The translations under genes were made by a program, and so were the position numbers. Shown in pieces: positions 17,424 through 27,091 of a stretch of 64,000 nucleotides of DNA. Origin of the DNA: Streptomyces sp. NBC_01255 (GTDB lineage Bacteria > Actinomycetota > Actinomycetes > Streptomycetales > Streptomycetaceae); the NCBI RefSeq assembly GCF_036226445.1, contig NZ_CP108474.1, positions 2,542,001 through 2,606,000 of the forward strand, written 5' to 3'. Every line of letters starts with the position of its first letter. The stretch's first letter is position 1. Under the pieces are notes generated by a model, which was not told the DNA's origin, ran no database searches, and was given only the letters and a program-made list of their open reading frames with translations.

Positions 17424-17476
17424 ATGTCACCGCGGATTCACCGGGAGCTACCCAAGTGTTCCGCAGGATGGATCTG

Positions 17477-17549
17477 TACCCCCGACCGGATTCGAACCGG
17501 CGCTACCGCCTTGAGAGGGCGGCGTGCTAGGCCGCTACACAACGGGGGC
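17477..17549 (-). tRNA. tRNA-Glu (anticodon CUC), third copy
   Basis: Same 73-nt sequence as the other two tRNA-Glu genes. It is 41 bp downstream of the second tRNA-Gln in the direction of transcription. Confidence 0.95.
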
Positions 17550-17590
17550 TTTGTGGATGCCATCCACGAGTTGCAGATGAGCTCTGCGAG

Positions 17591-17662
17591 CTGGCCTACC
17601 TGGACTCGAACCAAGACTAACGGAACCAGAAACCGTCGTGCTGCCAATTACACCATAGGCCA
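17591..17662 (-). tRNA. tRNA-Gln (anticodon CUG), second copy
   Basis: 72-nt cloverleaf with the same acceptor and T-arms and CTG anticodon as the first copy, but several differences in the anticodon stem and variable region. The 31-39 position reads T-T here instead of a T-A pair. It is the most upstream gene of the array. Confidence 0.94.
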
Positions 17663-17755
17663 CCGGGGCAACGTCCCCACCAGGGAGGACCTTACTCGGC
17701 TTGCGCTTTCCGGGTTCTTGCCTTTCGGCTTGTTCCCCTCGGCGCAGAAAGAACA

Positions 17756-18478
17756 TTACCCGAAGGTGGACGGTGCTCCAAAACGGGTATCCCCGCCGAG
17801 CAGGGCGGGGAGCTGGCGGAGGTCGGTGATCCGTCGCAGCTCGGGCCGGCCGCCGGTGTCCGCGCGGTCCAGCCAGATGCCCAGGAGCCCCGCCTCCACC
17901 GCGCCCCGCGCGTCGGTGTCGGGCTGGTCCCCGACGTACGCGATCTCCTCCGGGGCCAGGCCGAGGGCCGTGCAGGCGGCGTGGAAGGCCTCGGGGGCCG
18001 GTTTGGCGACACCGAGCTCGGCGGCGCACAGGACGGCCTCGAAACGGTCGTGGACGCCCAGGGCACGGAGCTTGGGTTCCTGGGCGTGGATGCTGGAGTT
18101 CGACAGGACCGCGTGCCGGTACTCGTCCGCGAGCAGGTCGAGGACGGGCAGGGCGTCGGGGAAGAGCTCCCAGGCCGCCTGGTAGTGGACGACGTACCGG
18201 TCGAACCAGTCGTCGGCCCCGGCGGCGGTGAGCTCCGGCGCCCCGAGGAAGTCCCGGACCCGGGCCCGCCGCTGGTCCTGGAAGTCGCCGCCCTCGATCT
18301 CGAAGCGGCGCCAGTGGAGTTCCGTGAGCTCCTTCCAGCGCTCCAGGGCCTGGTCGACGGAGTCGTACCCGTCGAGCAGGCCTTCGGCCGCCAGGTGCCC
18401 GCGCATGCCGGCGCGGTCGGCACCCTCGTAGTCGAAGATCGTGTCGTCCACGTCCCACAGGACGGCGCGGATGCTCAT
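17756..18478 (-). CDS. HAD-superfamily hydrolase
   Basis: A 240-residue phosphatase-like protein. Motif I is D9-V-D-D-T13 (nucleophile D9, acid D11), motif II is the serine in VLSNSS, motif III the lysine in GVAKPAPEAF, and motif IV YVGDQPDTDARGA. The cap is helical (subfamily I, YjjG-like), so a nucleotide or small phosphoester substrate is possible, but it cannot be assigned. It lies between gltX and the tRNA array on the same strand, separated from gltX by a strong terminator. Confidence 0.85.
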   Translation of the reverse strand: MSIRAVLWDVDDTIFDYEGADRAGMRGHLAAEGLLDGYDSVDQALERWKELTELHWRRFEIEGGDFQDQRRARVRDFLGAPELTAAGADDWFDRYVVHYQAAWELFPDALPVLDLLADEYRHAVLSNSSIHAQEPKLRALGVHDRFEAVLCAAELGVAKPAPEAFHAACTALGLAPEEIAYVGDQPDTDARGAVEAGLLGIWLDRADTGGRPELRRITDLRQLPALLGGDTRFGAPSTFG

Positions 18479-18538
18479 GCCACGACCGTACCGCCGCGCC
18501 CCGTCCCGCGCGGCTGTTTCGTCCGGGCCGGGAAACGC

Positions 18539-18578
18539 CCTGGGGGCGGCGACCGGAACTCCGGTCGCCGCCCCCAGG
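18539..18578 (-). terminator. gltX terminator
   Basis: A perfect 19-bp stem (18539-18557 with 18560-18578, core GGGGGCGGCGACCGG) with a 2-nt apex, 17 bases beyond the gltX stop. Confidence 0.92.
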
Positions 18579-18595
18579 GACGGGATGGGCGCGGC

Positions 18596-20071
18596 TCAGC
18601 CGGCGAGCTTCGCCAGCGCGGCGTCGATGCGCGCCAGGGACTTCTCCTTGCCCAGGATCTCCAGGGACTCGAAGAGGGGAAGGCCGACCGTGCGGCCGGT
18701 GACGGCGACGCGGACCGGGGCCTGGGCCTTGCCGAGCTTGAGGCCGTGGGCCTCGCCGGCGGCCAGGACCGCGTTCTTGAGGGACTCGGGGTCGCTCCAG
18801 TCGGCGTCCACGAGCTTCTCGCGGGCCGTGGTGAGCAGCGCGGCCGGCTCGCCCTTCATCGCCTTGTCCCACGAGGGCTGGTCGAAGACCGGCTCCTGGA
18901 GGAAGAGGAAGTCGACGTTGGCCGTGATGTCCGAGAGGACGGTGATACGGGTCTGGGCGTGCGGCGCGATGGCCTCCCAGGCGGCGCGGTCGAAGTCCTC
19001 GGGCGCCCAGTTGGCGTGCGGGGCCTGGAGCCAGGGCTCGCAGGCCTCGGCGAAGGCCTTCACGTCGAGCATGCGGATGTGGTCCGCGTTGATCGACTCG
19101 GCCTTCTTGAGGTCGAAGCGCGCCGGGTTGGCGTTGACGTCGGCGATGTCGAACTTCGACACCATCTGCTCGATGGTGAAGATGTCCTGGTCCGCCGAGA
19201 ACGACCAGCCCAGGAGGGACAGGTAGTTGAGCAGGCCCTCGCGGAGGAAGCCGCGCTCCCGGTAGAGGTTGAGGGAGGCCTCCGGGTCGCGCTTGGAGAG
19301 CTTCTTGTTGCCCTCGCCCATGACGTACGGCAGGTGGCCGAAGGCGGGGATCTCCTTGGCGACGCCCAGCTCGATCAGCGCCTTGTAGAGCGCGATCTGG
19401 CGCGGGGTGGAGGAGAGCAGGTCCTCGCCGCGCAGGACGTGGGTGATCTCCATCAGCGCGTCGTCGACCGGGTTGACCAGGGTGTACAGCGGGGCGCCGT
19501 TGGCGCGCACGATGCCGTAGTCCGGGACGTTGTCCGGGGTGAAGGTGAGCTCGCCGCGGACGAGGTCGGTGAAGGTGATCGGCTCGTCGGGCATCTTGAA
19601 GCGGACGATCGCGTCGCGGCCCTCGGCGCGGTAGCGCTCGATGCGCTCGGCGCTCAGGTTGCGGCAGGTGCCGTCGTAGCCGGACGGCTTGCCGGCCAGG
19701 CGGGCGGCGTCACGACGGGCCTCCAGCTCCACGGCGGTGCAGAAGCAGTGGTACGCGTAACCGCCGGCGAGCAGCTTCTCCGCGACGTCCTTGTAGATGT
19801 CCATCCGCTGCGACTGGCGGTACGGCGCGTGCGGGCCGCCGATCTCCGGGCCCTCGTCCCAGTCGAGCCCGAGCCACTTCAGGGAGTCGAGCAGCTGGTC
19901 GTACGACTCCTCGGAGTCGCGCGCAGCGTCGGTGTCCTCGATGCGGAAGACCATGGTGCCCTCGTTGTGCCGGGCGAAGGCCCAGTTGAAGAGAGCGGTG
20001 CGGACCAGGCCCACGTGGGGGTTGCCGGTCGGCGAGGGACAGAAACGGACGCGGATGTTCGCGTTAGCCAC
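18596..20071 (-). CDS. gltX: glutamyl-tRNA synthetase
   Basis: Class I synthetase charging tRNA-Glu and, in organisms lacking GlnRS, also tRNA-Gln. The 491-residue protein has the HIGH-equivalent [11 protein letters not shown] (~12-22), the FRIEDTD motif, and the KMSKS equivalent KKLSKRD near residue 255. The GTG start lies inside the end of the upstream hydrolase gene, sharing eight bases (GTGGCTAA), so the two are coupled. Both of its likely tRNA substrates are encoded about 1 kb downstream. Confidence 0.97.
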   Translation of the reverse strand: MANANIRVRFCPSPTGNPHVGLVRTALFNWAFARHNEGTMVFRIEDTDAARDSEESYDQLLDSLKWLGLDWDEGPEIGGPHAPYRQSQRMDIYKDVAEKLLAGGYAYHCFCTAVELEARRDAARLAGKPSGYDGTCRNLSAERIERYRAEGRDAIVRFKMPDEPITFTDLVRGELTFTPDNVPDYGIVRANGAPLYTLVNPVDDALMEITHVLRGEDLLSSTPRQIALYKALIELGVAKEIPAFGHLPYVMGEGNKKLSKRDPEASLNLYRERGFLREGLLNYLSLLGWSFSADQDIFTIEQMVSKFDIADVNANPARFDLKKAESINADHIRMLDVKAFAEACEPWLQAPHANWAPEDFDRAAWEAIAPHAQTRITVLSDITANVDFLFLQEPVFDQPSWDKAMKGEPAALLTTAREKLVDADWSDPESLKNAVLAAGEAHGLKLGKAQAPVRVAVTGRTVGLPLFESLEILGKEKSLARIDAALAKLAG

Positions 20072-20858
20072 GCTTGATCACCTTATTGGTGAGAGTGCCG
20101 ATGCCTTCGATGGTGACGGCGACCTCGTCGCCGACGTTGAGGGGGCCGACCCCGGCGGGGGTGCCGGTGAGGATGACGTCGCCCGGGAGCAGCGTCATGG
20201 CCTCGGTGATGTGGACGACCAGGTCCTCGATGGAGCGGATCATGTCGCTCGTCCGACCCAGCTGGCGCTGTTCGCCGTTGACCGTGGCCTGGATGGCCAG
20301 GTCGCTCGCGTCAGCGATGGTCATGTCCGTCTCCACCCAGGGGCCCAGCGGACAGGAGGTGTCGAAGCCCTTCGCGCGGGCCCACTGCTTCTCGCGCTGC
20401 TGGGCGTCGCGGGCGGTGACGTCGTTGGCGCAGGTGTAGCCGAAGATGACGTCCTTGACGCGCTCGCGCGGAACCTCCCGGCACATGCGGCCGATGACCA
20501 CGGCCAGCTCGGCCTCGTGGTGCAGCTCGTTGGAGAAGGAGGGGTACTCGATGGCGTCGCCGGAGCCGATCACCGAGGTGGTGGGCTTGAAGAAGGCGAC
20601 GGGTACGTCGGGGACCTCGTTGCCGAGTTCGGCGGCGTGCTCCGCGTAGTTGCGGCCGATGGCCACGACCTTGTTGGGGAGCACGGGCGGCAGGAGCCGT
20701 ACCTTGCCGAGCGGGACCTTGGTGCCGCTGAGCTCGAAGTCGGTGTACGGGATGCCCTTGATGATGTCGAGGACGAGGCCGCCGGACTCGACGGTTCCCT
20801 CGCCCTCGACGGCGCCGAAGGCCACATTGCCGTCGATGGAGAATCTGGCGATGCGCAC
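20064..20858 (-). CDS. fumarylacetoacetate hydrolase family protein
   Basis: A 264-residue protein with the FAH C-terminal fold. Metal ligands are in [12 protein letters not shown] (the conserved E-x-E pair) and NDVTARDAQ, with GPWVETD and [15 protein letters not shown] completing the active site. Family members hydrolyse or decarboxylate acylpyruvates and related diketones; the substrate here is not known. It is translationally coupled to gltX, an arrangement I recall as conserved in Streptomyces. Confidence 0.88.
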   Translation of the reverse strand: MRIARFSIDGNVAFGAVEGEGTVESGGLVLDIIKGIPYTDFELSGTKVPLGKVRLLPPVLPNKVVAIGRNYAEHAAELGNEVPDVPVAFFKPTTSVIGSGDAIEYPSFSNELHHEAELAVVIGRMCREVPRERVKDVIFGYTCANDVTARDAQQREKQWARAKGFDTSCPLGPWVETDMTIADASDLAIQATVNGEQRQLGRTSDMIRSIEDLVVHITEAMTLLPGDVILTGTPAGVGPLNVGDEVAVTIEGIGTLTNKVIKRG

Positions 20859-20948
20859 GAGTGCTGTCGCCCCTCACTTGGTACTGGCTGGAGTCTGACG
20901 CTCCAGGCTAACGCGGCGAGGGGTGGCCGACCGGCGGTGCCGGTGGTG

Positions 20949-21236
20949 TCAGCGGGACGCGGCGGCGTACGGGGCCGGCTCGTAGGGCGCGGGGGCGGTC
21001 ATGAGGACGGTGCGGCGCGGGTTGGCCGTCTGCCCGGGGAGTTCGGTGGCGTACTCCGGCAGGGCGGGCCGGCCGAGCTGCGCGGCGTCCTCGAGGTGCG
21101 CGAGGGTGGAGCGGCGGGGGTTGGCCGTGGACTGGAGCGTCGCGGTGTTCGTGGGGTTCATGGTGTTGATCAGACCCTGTCCCGGGAGGGGCGCCCGTGC
21201 GGGCGCGAGCATCGTGTAAAGCGTCAGGCTAAACAT
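20949..21236 (-). CDS. small Pro/Ala-rich peptide with duplicated TANPRR motif
   Basis: A 95-codon reading frame with a plausible GAAGGGA ribosome-binding site six bases before its ATG. I do not recognise the product. It contains TANPRRSTL at 37-45 and TANPRRTVL at 70-78, separated by an acidic, helical stretch (AHLEDAAQLGRPALPEYATELPG), and ends in an APAPYEPAPYAAASR tail. There are no cysteines or membrane segment. It is divergent from the first conservon, and a GTGAG-TTTG-CTCAC inverted repeat lies 42 bp upstream. A precursor peptide or small regulatory protein is possible, but no modifying enzyme is adjacent. Confidence 0.6.
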   Translation of the reverse strand: MFSLTLYTMLAPARAPLPGQGLINTMNPTNTATLQSTANPRRSTLAHLEDAAQLGRPALPEYATELPGQTANPRRTVLMTAPAPYEPAPYAAASR

Positions 21237-21732
21237 GCGATTCCCTTCGAATGCATGGCTAAGACATCGATCATCGTGTGAGTTTGCTCACCAATCACTT
21301 CACATTCCAGGCATTACGGACTGCCGCGACCCGTCACGGAAACGGGCATTCCGGCACTGAATGCTCTATTCCGCTCCTGATCATCGCGACTGGGACACAC
21401 GGACACCTGGACCTTTTCGAGGAGAAACGCCCGAATCCTCCGTGATCATCTTCTACATGGGGTGACACATCGGGTACGGGTTGTCATCCCGCTCCGGGTC
21501 CGACACGGGGCCCTTGTTGGAGGTCCGGCACTGTGCTGGAATTCCACGCACCGTCGCGGGTTTCAAGCCGGCGCGCAGGGGGCGCAACGCAGCGCCGGTT
21601 CCGAGTGGCGGGGAAGGGGGAACTGCGCCGGTCACCGACGACCACCTTGGGGCGCATCCTGCGTCCCCACGACGCCGACACCGTCCTCTCCGTTCACCCG
21701 GAAGGACGCCTGGTCCAGAGGTTGCGACGCTA
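21237..21732. other. divergent regulatory region before the first conservon
   Basis: A 496-bp gap with no convincing gene, and AT-richer than its surroundings. It contains the inverted repeat GTGAG-TTTG-CTCAC (21278-21291) and three copies of GATCATC (21269, 21379, 21444). An open frame continues upstream of the chosen cvnA start to about 21481, but it lacks a ribosome-binding site and its residues look like low-complexity read-through. Confidence 0.5.
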
Positions 21733-24700
21733 GTGCAGGGACGTTTCAAGAGGGATGGCTCGGGGTCTCCCCAGGCCCGTCAGGGCCGAGCCGAAGCTCC
21801 GGCGGAGCAGGAACCGCGTGCCGGGACCGACCGCGGTCCCTCGGCCTCGCACACCCCCAACCAGGGCCAGGGACCGTCCGGCGACGGCGGTGACGGCAGG
21901 CGCGCGAGCACCAAGGCCGCACCGGCCGAGCCCGCCGCGGCTCCCGCCAAGCCCAAGGCCGCGAACGAGGTCGGCCCCCGAATAGCCCTGCGCAACTGGC
22001 GCATCTCCACGCGTCTGGTCGCCCTGCTGACCCTGCCCGTGGTCGCGGCCACCTCCCTGGGCGGTATCCGCATCAGCGAGTCGCTCCAGGACATCGAGCA
22101 GCTCGACCACATGCAGCTGCTGACCAAGCTGACCCGTGAGGCGACCGACCTCGCCCAGGCCCTCCAGGCCGAGCGTGACCTCTCCGCCGGCCCGCTGGCC
22201 AACGACAGGCCCATCACCGACTACCAGGTCGCGAACCCGCGCAAGCGGACCGACCGCGAGTACAAGGCCTTCCTCGACGCCACCAACGAGATCCCGAACG
22301 CCGAGGAGGACGACGCGCTGCGGAGCATCCGCCAGAACGTCAACCAGATCGCCTCGCAGGTCATCGGGCTCCACACGATCCGCGGCAACGCCTACGAGAA
22401 GGGCGTCTCCCACTCGGTGACGGTCGAGGCGTACAGCCGTCTCATCCGTTCGCTGCTCAGCCTGTCCCAGGACATGGCGCAGGCGACCAGCAACCCCGAG
22501 ATGATCAAGCGGACCCGGGCGCTCGCCGCCTTCTCGTCCGCCAAGGAGTACGCCTCCATCGAGCAGGCGATCATCGCCGGCGCGCTCCCCCCGAGCGACA
22601 GGAGCTCCGGAAAGATCCAGCAGGGCGACCGCCTCTACGGCGAGGCCGCCTTCAACTCCGAGGGCGTCGAGCTCAAGTCCTTCCGGGCCATCTACGAGGA
22701 CACCGGCGGCGACGCCGAGGACCTGACCGCCGCCCTCAACAACGGCGACCCGTCGATCACCGCCGCCGAGAAGTACGCCGAGCGCGTGCTGAAGTCGGAC
22801 GAGGCGATGCCCGGCGGCACCAAGCGCGGTTACCTGAACTTCACCGACGAGTACGGCACCAAGATCACCGCCATGAACCGCATCGAGAGCATCCTGCTCG
22901 GCGACATGGAGAGCATGGCGCGTGAGCTGCGGCAGGAAGCCCAGCGCGACGCCATCATCAACGGTGCGCTGATCCTCCTCGTCCTCGGTGTCTCGCTCAT
23001 CGGCGCCTTCATCGTGGCCCGGTCCATGATCCGCTCGCTGCGCCGGCTCCAGGACACCGCGACCAAGGTCGCCCAGGAGCGCCTGCCCGAGCTCGTCAAG
23101 CAGCTCTCCGAGTCGGACCCGCAGGACGTCGACACCTCCGTCGAGTCCGTCGGTGTGCACTCCCGGGACGAGATCGGCCAGGTGGCCGCGGCCTTCGACG
23201 ACGTGCACCGCGAGGCCGTCCGCCTCGCCGCCGAGCAGGCCCTCCTCCGGGGCAACGTCAACGCGATGTTCACCAACCTCTCGCGCCGCTCCCAGGGCCT
23301 CATCCAGCGTCAGCTCTCGCTCATCTCCGAGCTGGAGTCCCGCGAGGCCGACCCGGACCAGCTGTCCTCGCTGTTCAAGCTGGACCACCTCGCGACCCGT
23401 ATGCGCCGGAACGGCGAGAACCTCCTCGTCCTCGCCGGTGAGGAGCCGGGCCGTCGCTGGACCCGCCCCGTCCCGCTGGTCGACGTGCTCCGCGCCGCCG
23501 CCTCCGAGGTGGAGCAGTACGAGCGCATCGAGCTGGCCGCGGTCCCGGCGACCGAGGTCGCCGGCCGGGTCGTCAACGACCTCGTGCACCTCCTCGCCGA
23601 GCTGCTGGAGAACGCCACCTCGTTCTCCTCCCCGCAGACCAAGGTCCGTGTGACCGGTCACGCGCTGCCCGACGGCCGGGTGCTCGTCGAGATCCACGAC
23701 ACCGGCATCGGCCTCTCCCCCGAGGACCTCGCCGCGATCAACGAGCGGCTCGCCTCGCCGCCCACCGTGGACGTCTCGGTCTCCCGCCGCATGGGTCTCT
23801 TCGTGGTCGGCCGCCTGTCCCTGCGACACGGCATCCGGATCCAGCTGCGCCCCTCCGACTCGGGCGGCACCACCGCGCTCGTCATGCTTCCGGTCGACGT
23901 CGCCCAGGGCGGCAGGAAGCCCATGCCCAAGCCGAACGGCGCCGGCCAGGGCGCGATGCCCCCGGGTGCCTCGGCCCCCGGCGGCCGGCTCCCCGGCGGT
24001 CCCGGCGCGGCCGGTGGCCCCGGCGGCGGACGTCCGGGCGGTCCGGGCGGTCCGGGCGGTGCCCCCTCGTCGGCAGCCGGCCGGATCGGTGCCGGTGCCA
24101 CCCGCGGCCAGGTCGGTACGAGCGCTCCGCGCGCCGCGCTGCCGGGTCGTGACGGCGCCCCGCTCACCGGTGGCCCCCAGCCGTCCCGTACGCAGCAGCC
24201 GCAGCACGCGCAGGACCAGACCGGGCAGCTTCCGCAGGCCCCGCAGGCGCCCCAGGCCCCGCAGCAGGACCCGCTGCGTCCGGCCCCCGGCGCTGGCGGT
24301 CTCATCGGCGGTGCCGCGAGCGCCATCCCGTCCCGTACGGACGTGTGGGGCAACCAGGGCGGCCGGCAGGCCGGACCGGGTGCCCAGCCGCAGGCCCCGC
24401 AGGGCGAGCAGCCCGCCGGTTACGGCGCCCCGCGCGCCGAGCTCCCGGGCGGCAACCCTCAGGCGCAGCGTCCGCAGGCCGCGAGCTGGGGCAACGACCC
24501 GGCGCAGCAGCCGGTCCGGCGCCCGCAGCAGGAGATGACCCCGCTGGACGCCCCGCGCGGTCACGAGGACCCGGAGACGACGGGCCGGTACGCGGCTCCG
24601 GCGGCCCCCCAGGGCCCCGGTTCCACGGGCCAGTTCCCGCGCCCCGACTTCGGTGCGCCGCAGCAGGCCCCGCAGGGTCAGCAGGCGCCCCAGGCCCCGC

Positions 24701-25560
24701 AGATCCAGACGTACCAGGGCGGTGTGCAGGACCCGGCGTCGACGGCGCAGTTCCCGCGCCCGGACTTCGGCGCGGCGCAGGGTCCCGGTTCCACGGGCCA
24801 GTTCGCGCGGCCGGACTTCGGCGCACCGCAGCAGGCGCCCCAGCAGCCGCAGCACGCACAGCAGCAGCCGCAGGGCTACCAGGGCGGCCAGCAGCAGCAG
24901 TTCGGTCAGCAGCCTTACGTACCGCAGGCCCAGCAGGGCCAGCAGGCCCAGCAGCAGGCTCCGGCCCCGCGGCAGCGGACCGGCGGCCCCGACTTCGGTG
25001 CCCCGCGTCCGGCGAACGAGCAGGCCGAGCAGCCGCGTCAGCCGCAGCTCCAGCAGCCCCGCCGTCCGGAGGCCCTGCCGCCGGCCGGCGCGGGCGACGG
25101 TCGTACCCCGCTGTACGACACGCTGGAGACCAACTGGTTCCACCAGGAGCAGGGCCAGCAGCAGGCCGCCCCGCAGGGTCAGGCCCCGGCCGCTCCGGTG
25201 GCACAGCGTCCGGCCGGAGGCCCGGCCGGTGCCGGTGTCGTCGACGGCCGGCAGAACGGCGGGGCCGCCTGGCGGACCTCGCCCAACGACGAGCTGGTGC
25301 GTCAGGCCGAGCGGGTGCGCAAGCCCGCGGCCGGCGGCGTCACCACCTCCGGTCTTCCCCGGCGCGTGCCGAAGGCCAACCTCGTACCCGGGACCGCACA
25401 GGAGCAGGCGCACACGGCCGGCCCCCAGGTCTCGCGTGCACCCGACGACGTCCGCGGCAGGCTCACCAATCTGCGCCGCGGCATCCAGCAGGGCCGACAG
25501 GCGGGCAACTCGACCACGGGTAACCACCAGCTCGGTCCGAACCACCAGCAGGAGCGCTAG
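21733..25560 (+). CDS. cvnA1: conservon sensor-kinase-like protein CvnA (copy 1)
   Basis: A 1275-residue membrane protein, the receptor-like component of a Streptomyces conservon. TM1 is at ~95-115 (LVALLTLPVVAATSLGG), then a nitrate/nitrite-sensor-type (NIT) extracellular domain to ~400, TM2 at ~407-433, a HAMP-like linker, a pseudo-H-box region (FKLDHLATRMRRNGENLLVLAGEEPG) near 550-570, and a HATPase_c domain from ~615 (LLAELLENATSFSSP, DTGIGLS, RMGLFVVGRL). Residues ~726-1195 are disordered, Q/P/G-rich, with several PDFGA repeats, and the last ~80 are conserved with copy 2. The GTG start is uncertain because its ribosome-binding site is weak. Confidence 0.9.
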   Translation: MQGRFKRDGSGSPQARQGRAEAPAEQEPRAGTDRGPSASHTPNQGQGPSGDGGDGRRASTKAAPAEPAAAPAKPKAANEVGPRIALRNWRISTRLVALLTLPVVAATSLGGIRISESLQDIEQLDHMQLLTKLTREATDLAQALQAERDLSAGPLANDRPITDYQVANPRKRTDREYKAFLDATNEIPNAEEDDALRSIRQNVNQIASQVIGLHTIRGNAYEKGVSHSVTVEAYSRLIRSLLSLSQDMAQATSNPEMIKRTRALAAFSSAKEYASIEQAIIAGALPPSDRSSGKIQQGDRLYGEAAFNSEGVELKSFRAIYEDTGGDAEDLTAALNNGDPSITAAEKYAERVLKSDEAMPGGTKRGYLNFTDEYGTKITAMNRIESILLGDMESMARELRQEAQRDAIINGALILLVLGVSLIGAFIVARSMIRSLRRLQDTATKVAQERLPELVKQLSESDPQDVDTSVESVGVHSRDEIGQVAAAFDDVHREAVRLAAEQALLRGNVNAMFTNLSRRSQGLIQRQLSLISELESREADPDQLSSLFKLDHLATRMRRNGENLLVLAGEEPGRRWTRPVPLVDVLRAAASEVEQYERIELAAVPATEVAGRVVNDLVHLLAELLENATSFSSPQTKVRVTGHALPDGRVLVEIHDTGIGLSPEDLAAINERLASPPTVDVSVSRRMGLFVVGRLSLRHGIRIQLRPSDSGGTTALVMLPVDVAQGGRKPMPKPNGAGQGAMPPGASAPGGRLPGGPGAAGGPGGGRPGGPGGPGGAPSSAAGRIGAGATRGQVGTSAPRAALPGRDGAPLTGGPQPSRTQQPQHAQDQTGQLPQAPQAPQAPQQDPLRPAPGAGGLIGGAASAIPSRTDVWGNQGGRQAGPGAQPQAPQGEQPAGYGAPRAELPGGNPQAQRPQAASWGNDPAQQPVRRPQQEMTPLDAPRGHEDPETTGRYAAPAAPQGPGSTGQFPRPDFGAPQQAPQGQQAPQAPQIQTYQGGVQDPASTAQFPRPDFGAAQGPGSTGQFARPDFGAPQQAPQQPQHAQQQPQGYQGGQQQQFGQQPYVPQAQQGQQAQQQAPAPRQRTGGPDFGAPRPANEQAEQPRQPQLQQPRRPEALPPAGAGDGRTPLYDTLETNWFHQEQGQQQAAPQGQAPAAPVAQRPAGGPAGAGVVDGRQNGGAAWRTSPNDELVRQAERVRKPAAGGVTTSGLPRRVPKANLVPGTAQEQAHTAGPQVSRAPDDVRGRLTNLRRGIQQGRQAGNSTTGNHQLGPNHQQER

Positions 25561-25983
25561 TTGAACGCGATGAGCCAGGCGGCGCAGAATCTGAACTGGT
25601 TGATCACCAACTTCGTGGACAACACCCCTGGGGTGTCCCACACAGTGGTGGTCTCCGCCGACGGACTCCTGCTGGCCATGTCCGAAGGATTCCCCCGCGA
25701 CCGCGCCGACCAGCTCGCGGCGGTCGCATCCGGACTGACCTCGCTGACCGCGGGCGCGTCCCGGATCTTCGAGGGGGGCCCCGTCGCGCAGACCGTGGTG
25801 GAGATGGAGCGCGGCTTCCTCTTCCTCATGCAGGTCTCCGACGGTTCCTCGCTGGCCGTGCTCGCCCACCCCGAGTGCGACATCGGCCTCGTGGGCTACG
25901 AGATGGCGCTGCTGGTCGACCGGGCCGGTAGCGTGCTCACCCCGGATCTCCGTGCGGAGCTCCAGGGCAGCCTGCTCCACTAG
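25561..25983 (+). CDS. cvnB1: roadblock/LC7 protein CvnB (copy 1)
   Basis: A 140-residue roadblock/LC7-domain protein (NWLITNFVDNTPGVSHTVVVSADGLLLAMSEGFPRDRADQLAAVASG). In conservons CvnB partners with the CvnD GTPase as MglB does with MglA. It starts with TTG directly after the cvnA stop, with AGGAG six bases upstream; an ATG three codons in is the alternative. Nearly identical to CvnB2 at 30776. Confidence 0.93.
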   Translation: MNAMSQAAQNLNWLITNFVDNTPGVSHTVVVSADGLLLAMSEGFPRDRADQLAAVASGLTSLTAGASRIFEGGPVAQTVVEMERGFLFLMQVSDGSSLAVLAHPECDIGLVGYEMALLVDRAGSVLTPDLRAELQGSLLH

Positions 25984-26115
25984 CGGGTTTTTCGCACCGA
26001 CAGGGCGGTACGCCCCTCCGTACCGCCCTGAACATGTTCATCGTCCGGCCGCCCCACCCGGCCCCCCACCGGCCCCATCAGACGGCGGAAGCTCGCTGTC
26101 ACGCCCGGAGGATTC

Positions 26116-26520
26116 ATGACCCCGCCCCCCGCCTCTCACGATCCGTACGGCGCCTCAGTCGACGAGTACGGATACGAGGGCGACCAGCCGCTGGTGCGTC
26201 CGTACGCGATGACCGGCGGCCGGACCCGGCCGCGCTACCAGCTCGCCATCGAGGCGCTGGTCAGCACCACGGCCGACCCGGCGCACCTCGCCACCCTGCT
26301 GCCGGAGCACCAGCGCATCTGCCACCTGTGCCGTGAGGTCAAGTCGGTGGCCGAGGTGTCGGCGCTCCTTTCGATGCCGCTCGGTGTCGCCCGGATCCTC
26401 GTCGCCGACCTGGCAGAGGCCGGCATGGTGGCGATCCACCAGCCGGGCAACGGAGAGACCGGCGGCACGCCGGACGTGACACTGCTCGAAAGGGTGCTCA
26501 GTGGACTTCGCAAGCTCTAG
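26116..26520 (+). CDS. cvnC1: DUF742 protein CvnC (copy 1)
   Basis: A 134-residue DUF742 protein with the conserved core LVRPYAMTGGRTRPRYQLAIEALVSTT and a winged-helix-like C-terminal half (VAEVSALLSMPLGVARILVADLAEAGMVAIH). It is the third component of the conservon; its role is not well defined. It overlaps cvnD by 20 bases. The N-terminus is much shorter than in CvnC2, which has a Q/P/S-rich extension. Confidence 0.92.
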   Translation: MTPPPASHDPYGASVDEYGYEGDQPLVRPYAMTGGRTRPRYQLAIEALVSTTADPAHLATLLPEHQRICHLCREVKSVAEVSALLSMPLGVARILVADLAEAGMVAIHQPGNGETGGTPDVTLLERVLSGLRKL

Positions 26521-27091
26521 CGGCGGCGCCGGCTCTCCCAGCCGGTCGACCACCAGCGCGAAGATCGTCGTGGCGGGCGGCTTCGGCGTGGGCAAGACCA
26601 CGTTCGTCGGCGCCGTCTCGGAGATCAACCCGCTGCGTACCGAGGCCGTCATGACCTCCGCCTCGGCGGGGATCGACGACCTGACCCACACCGGGGGCAA
26701 GACCACCACCACGGTGGCCATGGACTTCGGTCGTATCACCCTCGACCAGGACCTGATCCTGTACCTCTTCGGTACGCCGGGCCAGGACCGCTTCTGGTTC
26801 ATGTGGGACGACCTGGTCCGCGGCGCCATCGGCGCCGTCGTCCTCGTCGACACCCGCCGTCTCGCCGACTGCTTCCCCGCCGTCGACTACTTCGAGAACA
26901 GCGGCCTCCCCTTCGTCATCGCCCTCAACGGCTTCGACGGAAGCCAGCCGTACCAGCCCGAGGAAGTCCGCGAGGCCCTGCAGATCGGCCCGGACACCCC
27001 GATCATCACCACCGACGCCCGCCACCGCGCGGACGCCAAGAGCGCGCTCATCACCCTCGTCGAGCACGCCCTCATGGCCCGCCTGAAGTAA
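26501..27091 (+). CDS. cvnD1: small GTPase CvnD (copy 1)
   Basis: A 196-residue Ras-like GTPase. The P-loop is GGFGVGKTTFVGAV (~26-39), switch region TSASAGIDDLTHTGGKTTTTVAMDFG, G3-type FGTPGQDRFWFMWDDLVRG, and the NKxD position reads ALNGFDG, a known variation in this family. Together with CvnA, B and C it is thought to form a membrane-associated signalling complex resembling a eukaryotic G-protein system. GTG start; the gene overlaps cvnC by 20 bases. Close to identical to CvnD2. Confidence 0.94.
   Translation: MDFASSSGGAGSPSRSTTSAKIVVAGGFGVGKTTFVGAVSEINPLRTEAVMTSASAGIDDLTHTGGKTTTTVAMDFGRITLDQDLILYLFGTPGQDRFWFMWDDLVRGAIGAVVLVDTRRLADCFPAVDYFENSGLPFVIALNGFDGSQPYQPEEVREALQIGPDTPIITTDARHRADAKSALITLVEHALMARLK

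Noticed and set aside
21481-21732. Upstream extension of CvnA1
   Set aside because: In frame, but begins with TTG without a ribosome-binding site and encodes an R/P/G-rich stretch unlike the conserved VQGRFKRD start.
21730-25980. 1416-codon minus-strand frame opposite cvnA1/cvnB1
   Set aside because: Shadow of the conservon; Leu/Arg/Gly-rich with no recognisable fold.
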